From: an uncultured Saprospiraceae bacterium
GTDB taxonomy: Bacteria > Bacteroidota > Bacteroidia > Chitinophagales > Saprospiraceae
Assembly: GCA_938015805.1 (NCBI GenBank)
Contig: CALLXF010000045.1
Location: 16,867 to 80,866 of the forward strand
DNA length: 64,000 nucleotides
Direction: 5' to 3'
Shown: in pieces, positions 63,967 to 64,000 of the stretch
How positions within the stretch are numbered: position 1 is the first letter of the stretch
Layout: every line of letters begins with the position of its first letter
The notes under the pieces: model-generated
Database searches by the model: none
What the model saw: only the letters and a program-made list of their open reading frames with translations
Told to the model about the DNA's origin: nothing
Position numbers and translations under genes: made by a program

Positions 63967-64000
63967 AATTGACTACGGCTAAAGAGTTGTGGTCAATTTT
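63967..64000 (+). terminator. Terminator-like hairpin at the window end
   Basis: AATTGACTACGGCT and AGTTGTGGTCAATT pair over 14 positions (with G-U) around an AAAG loop. The visible sequence then continues in T. The window ends here, so the full T-tract cannot be seen. Confidence 0.7.

Larger units (their letters stand above)
63471..64000. other. Intergenic region with terminators, promoter and a possible small gene
   Basis: No ORF over 60 aa is present. The stretch holds the terminator of the DUF5916 gene, an operator-like palindrome, a consensus promoter, a 21-base dispersed repeat and a final terminator. Between promoter and terminator a plus-strand frame stays open to a TAA at 63888-63890 and encodes a plausible membrane helix (RLIAFVTITITMIASLFLL), but it has no standard start ahead of the helix; the first in-frame ATG (63821) would give 23 aa. 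Confidence 0.5.

Noticed and set aside
1-64000. CRISPR arrays, tRNA or rRNA genes, transposases, phage genes
   Set aside because: No regular spaced repeats, cloverleaf genes, rRNA segments or recombinase and phage proteins were recognised on either strand.

Overview
The window is AT-rich DNA from a member of the Bacteroidota, most likely a marine glucan-degrading lineage (Flavobacteriia- or Saprospiria-like). The evidence is a SusC/SusD pair, at least five proteins ending in a type IX secretion (T9SS) type-A sorting domain, many TonB-dependent receptors with a carboxypeptidase-like N-terminal domain, GLPGLI, DUF4249, DUF4097 and DUF5916 proteins, and a Bacteroidetes-type promoter (TTTG-N19-TACATTTG). 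I found no rRNA, tRNA, CRISPR array or intact insertion sequence. The species cannot be named from the sequence.

Bases 1-19555 form a polysaccharide utilisation locus, almost certainly for laminarin or a related beta-1,3/1,6-glucan. The order is: the 3' part of a T9SS cargo protein with carbohydrate-binding-like modules; a strong terminator; SusC; SusD; a PKD surface lipoprotein; a Calx-beta/GH16 lipoprotein; a second, soluble GH16; a GH3 beta-glucosidase lipoprotein; a GH5 enzyme with two CBM6-like modules and a T9SS tail; an SSS-family sodium/sugar symporter; and a large T9SS protein with lamin-tail and CotH-kinase domains. Surface GH16 and GH5 enzymes would cut the glucan, SusCD would import oligomers, GH3 would release glucose, and the symporter would take it into the cytoplasm.

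Bases 19933-25793 are a three-gene operon and the least conventional part of the window. Its first protein (1223 aa) fuses a degenerate calcineurin-like phosphoesterase, an atypical kinase-like segment and an Omp85/BamA-type outer-membrane barrel. It is followed by an SdiA-regulated-like propeller lipoprotein and an intact phosphoesterase lipoprotein. Next come, on the minus strand, the remnant of a T9SS-secreted protein, penicillin-binding protein 1C, and a thioester-containing alpha-2-macroglobulin lipoprotein (the bacterial pbpC/A2M defence pair).

Bases 34385-44781 hold a bestrophin gene broken by one frameshift, an ECF sigma factor, an inner-membrane-anchored protein with a barrel-like C-terminus, a TonB receptor with its DUF4249 lipoprotein partner, a nested stem-loop element, and an outer-membrane barrel/GLPGLI pair. 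Bases 45092-57232 are a mixed region: a PLDc_N/TPR membrane protein, an orphan TonB receptor, ubiE/menG, two large T9SS cargo proteins, a CIA30-family protein, an RluE-type pseudouridine synthase, and two thioredoxin-fold proteins. Bases 57728-63470 hold a secreted barrel-like protein and a second ECF sigma cluster (sigma, HEAT-repeat anti-sigma candidate, DUF4097 protein, DUF5916 outer-membrane protein). The last 300 bases look like a small self-contained transcription unit with operator-like palindrome, consensus promoter and terminator.
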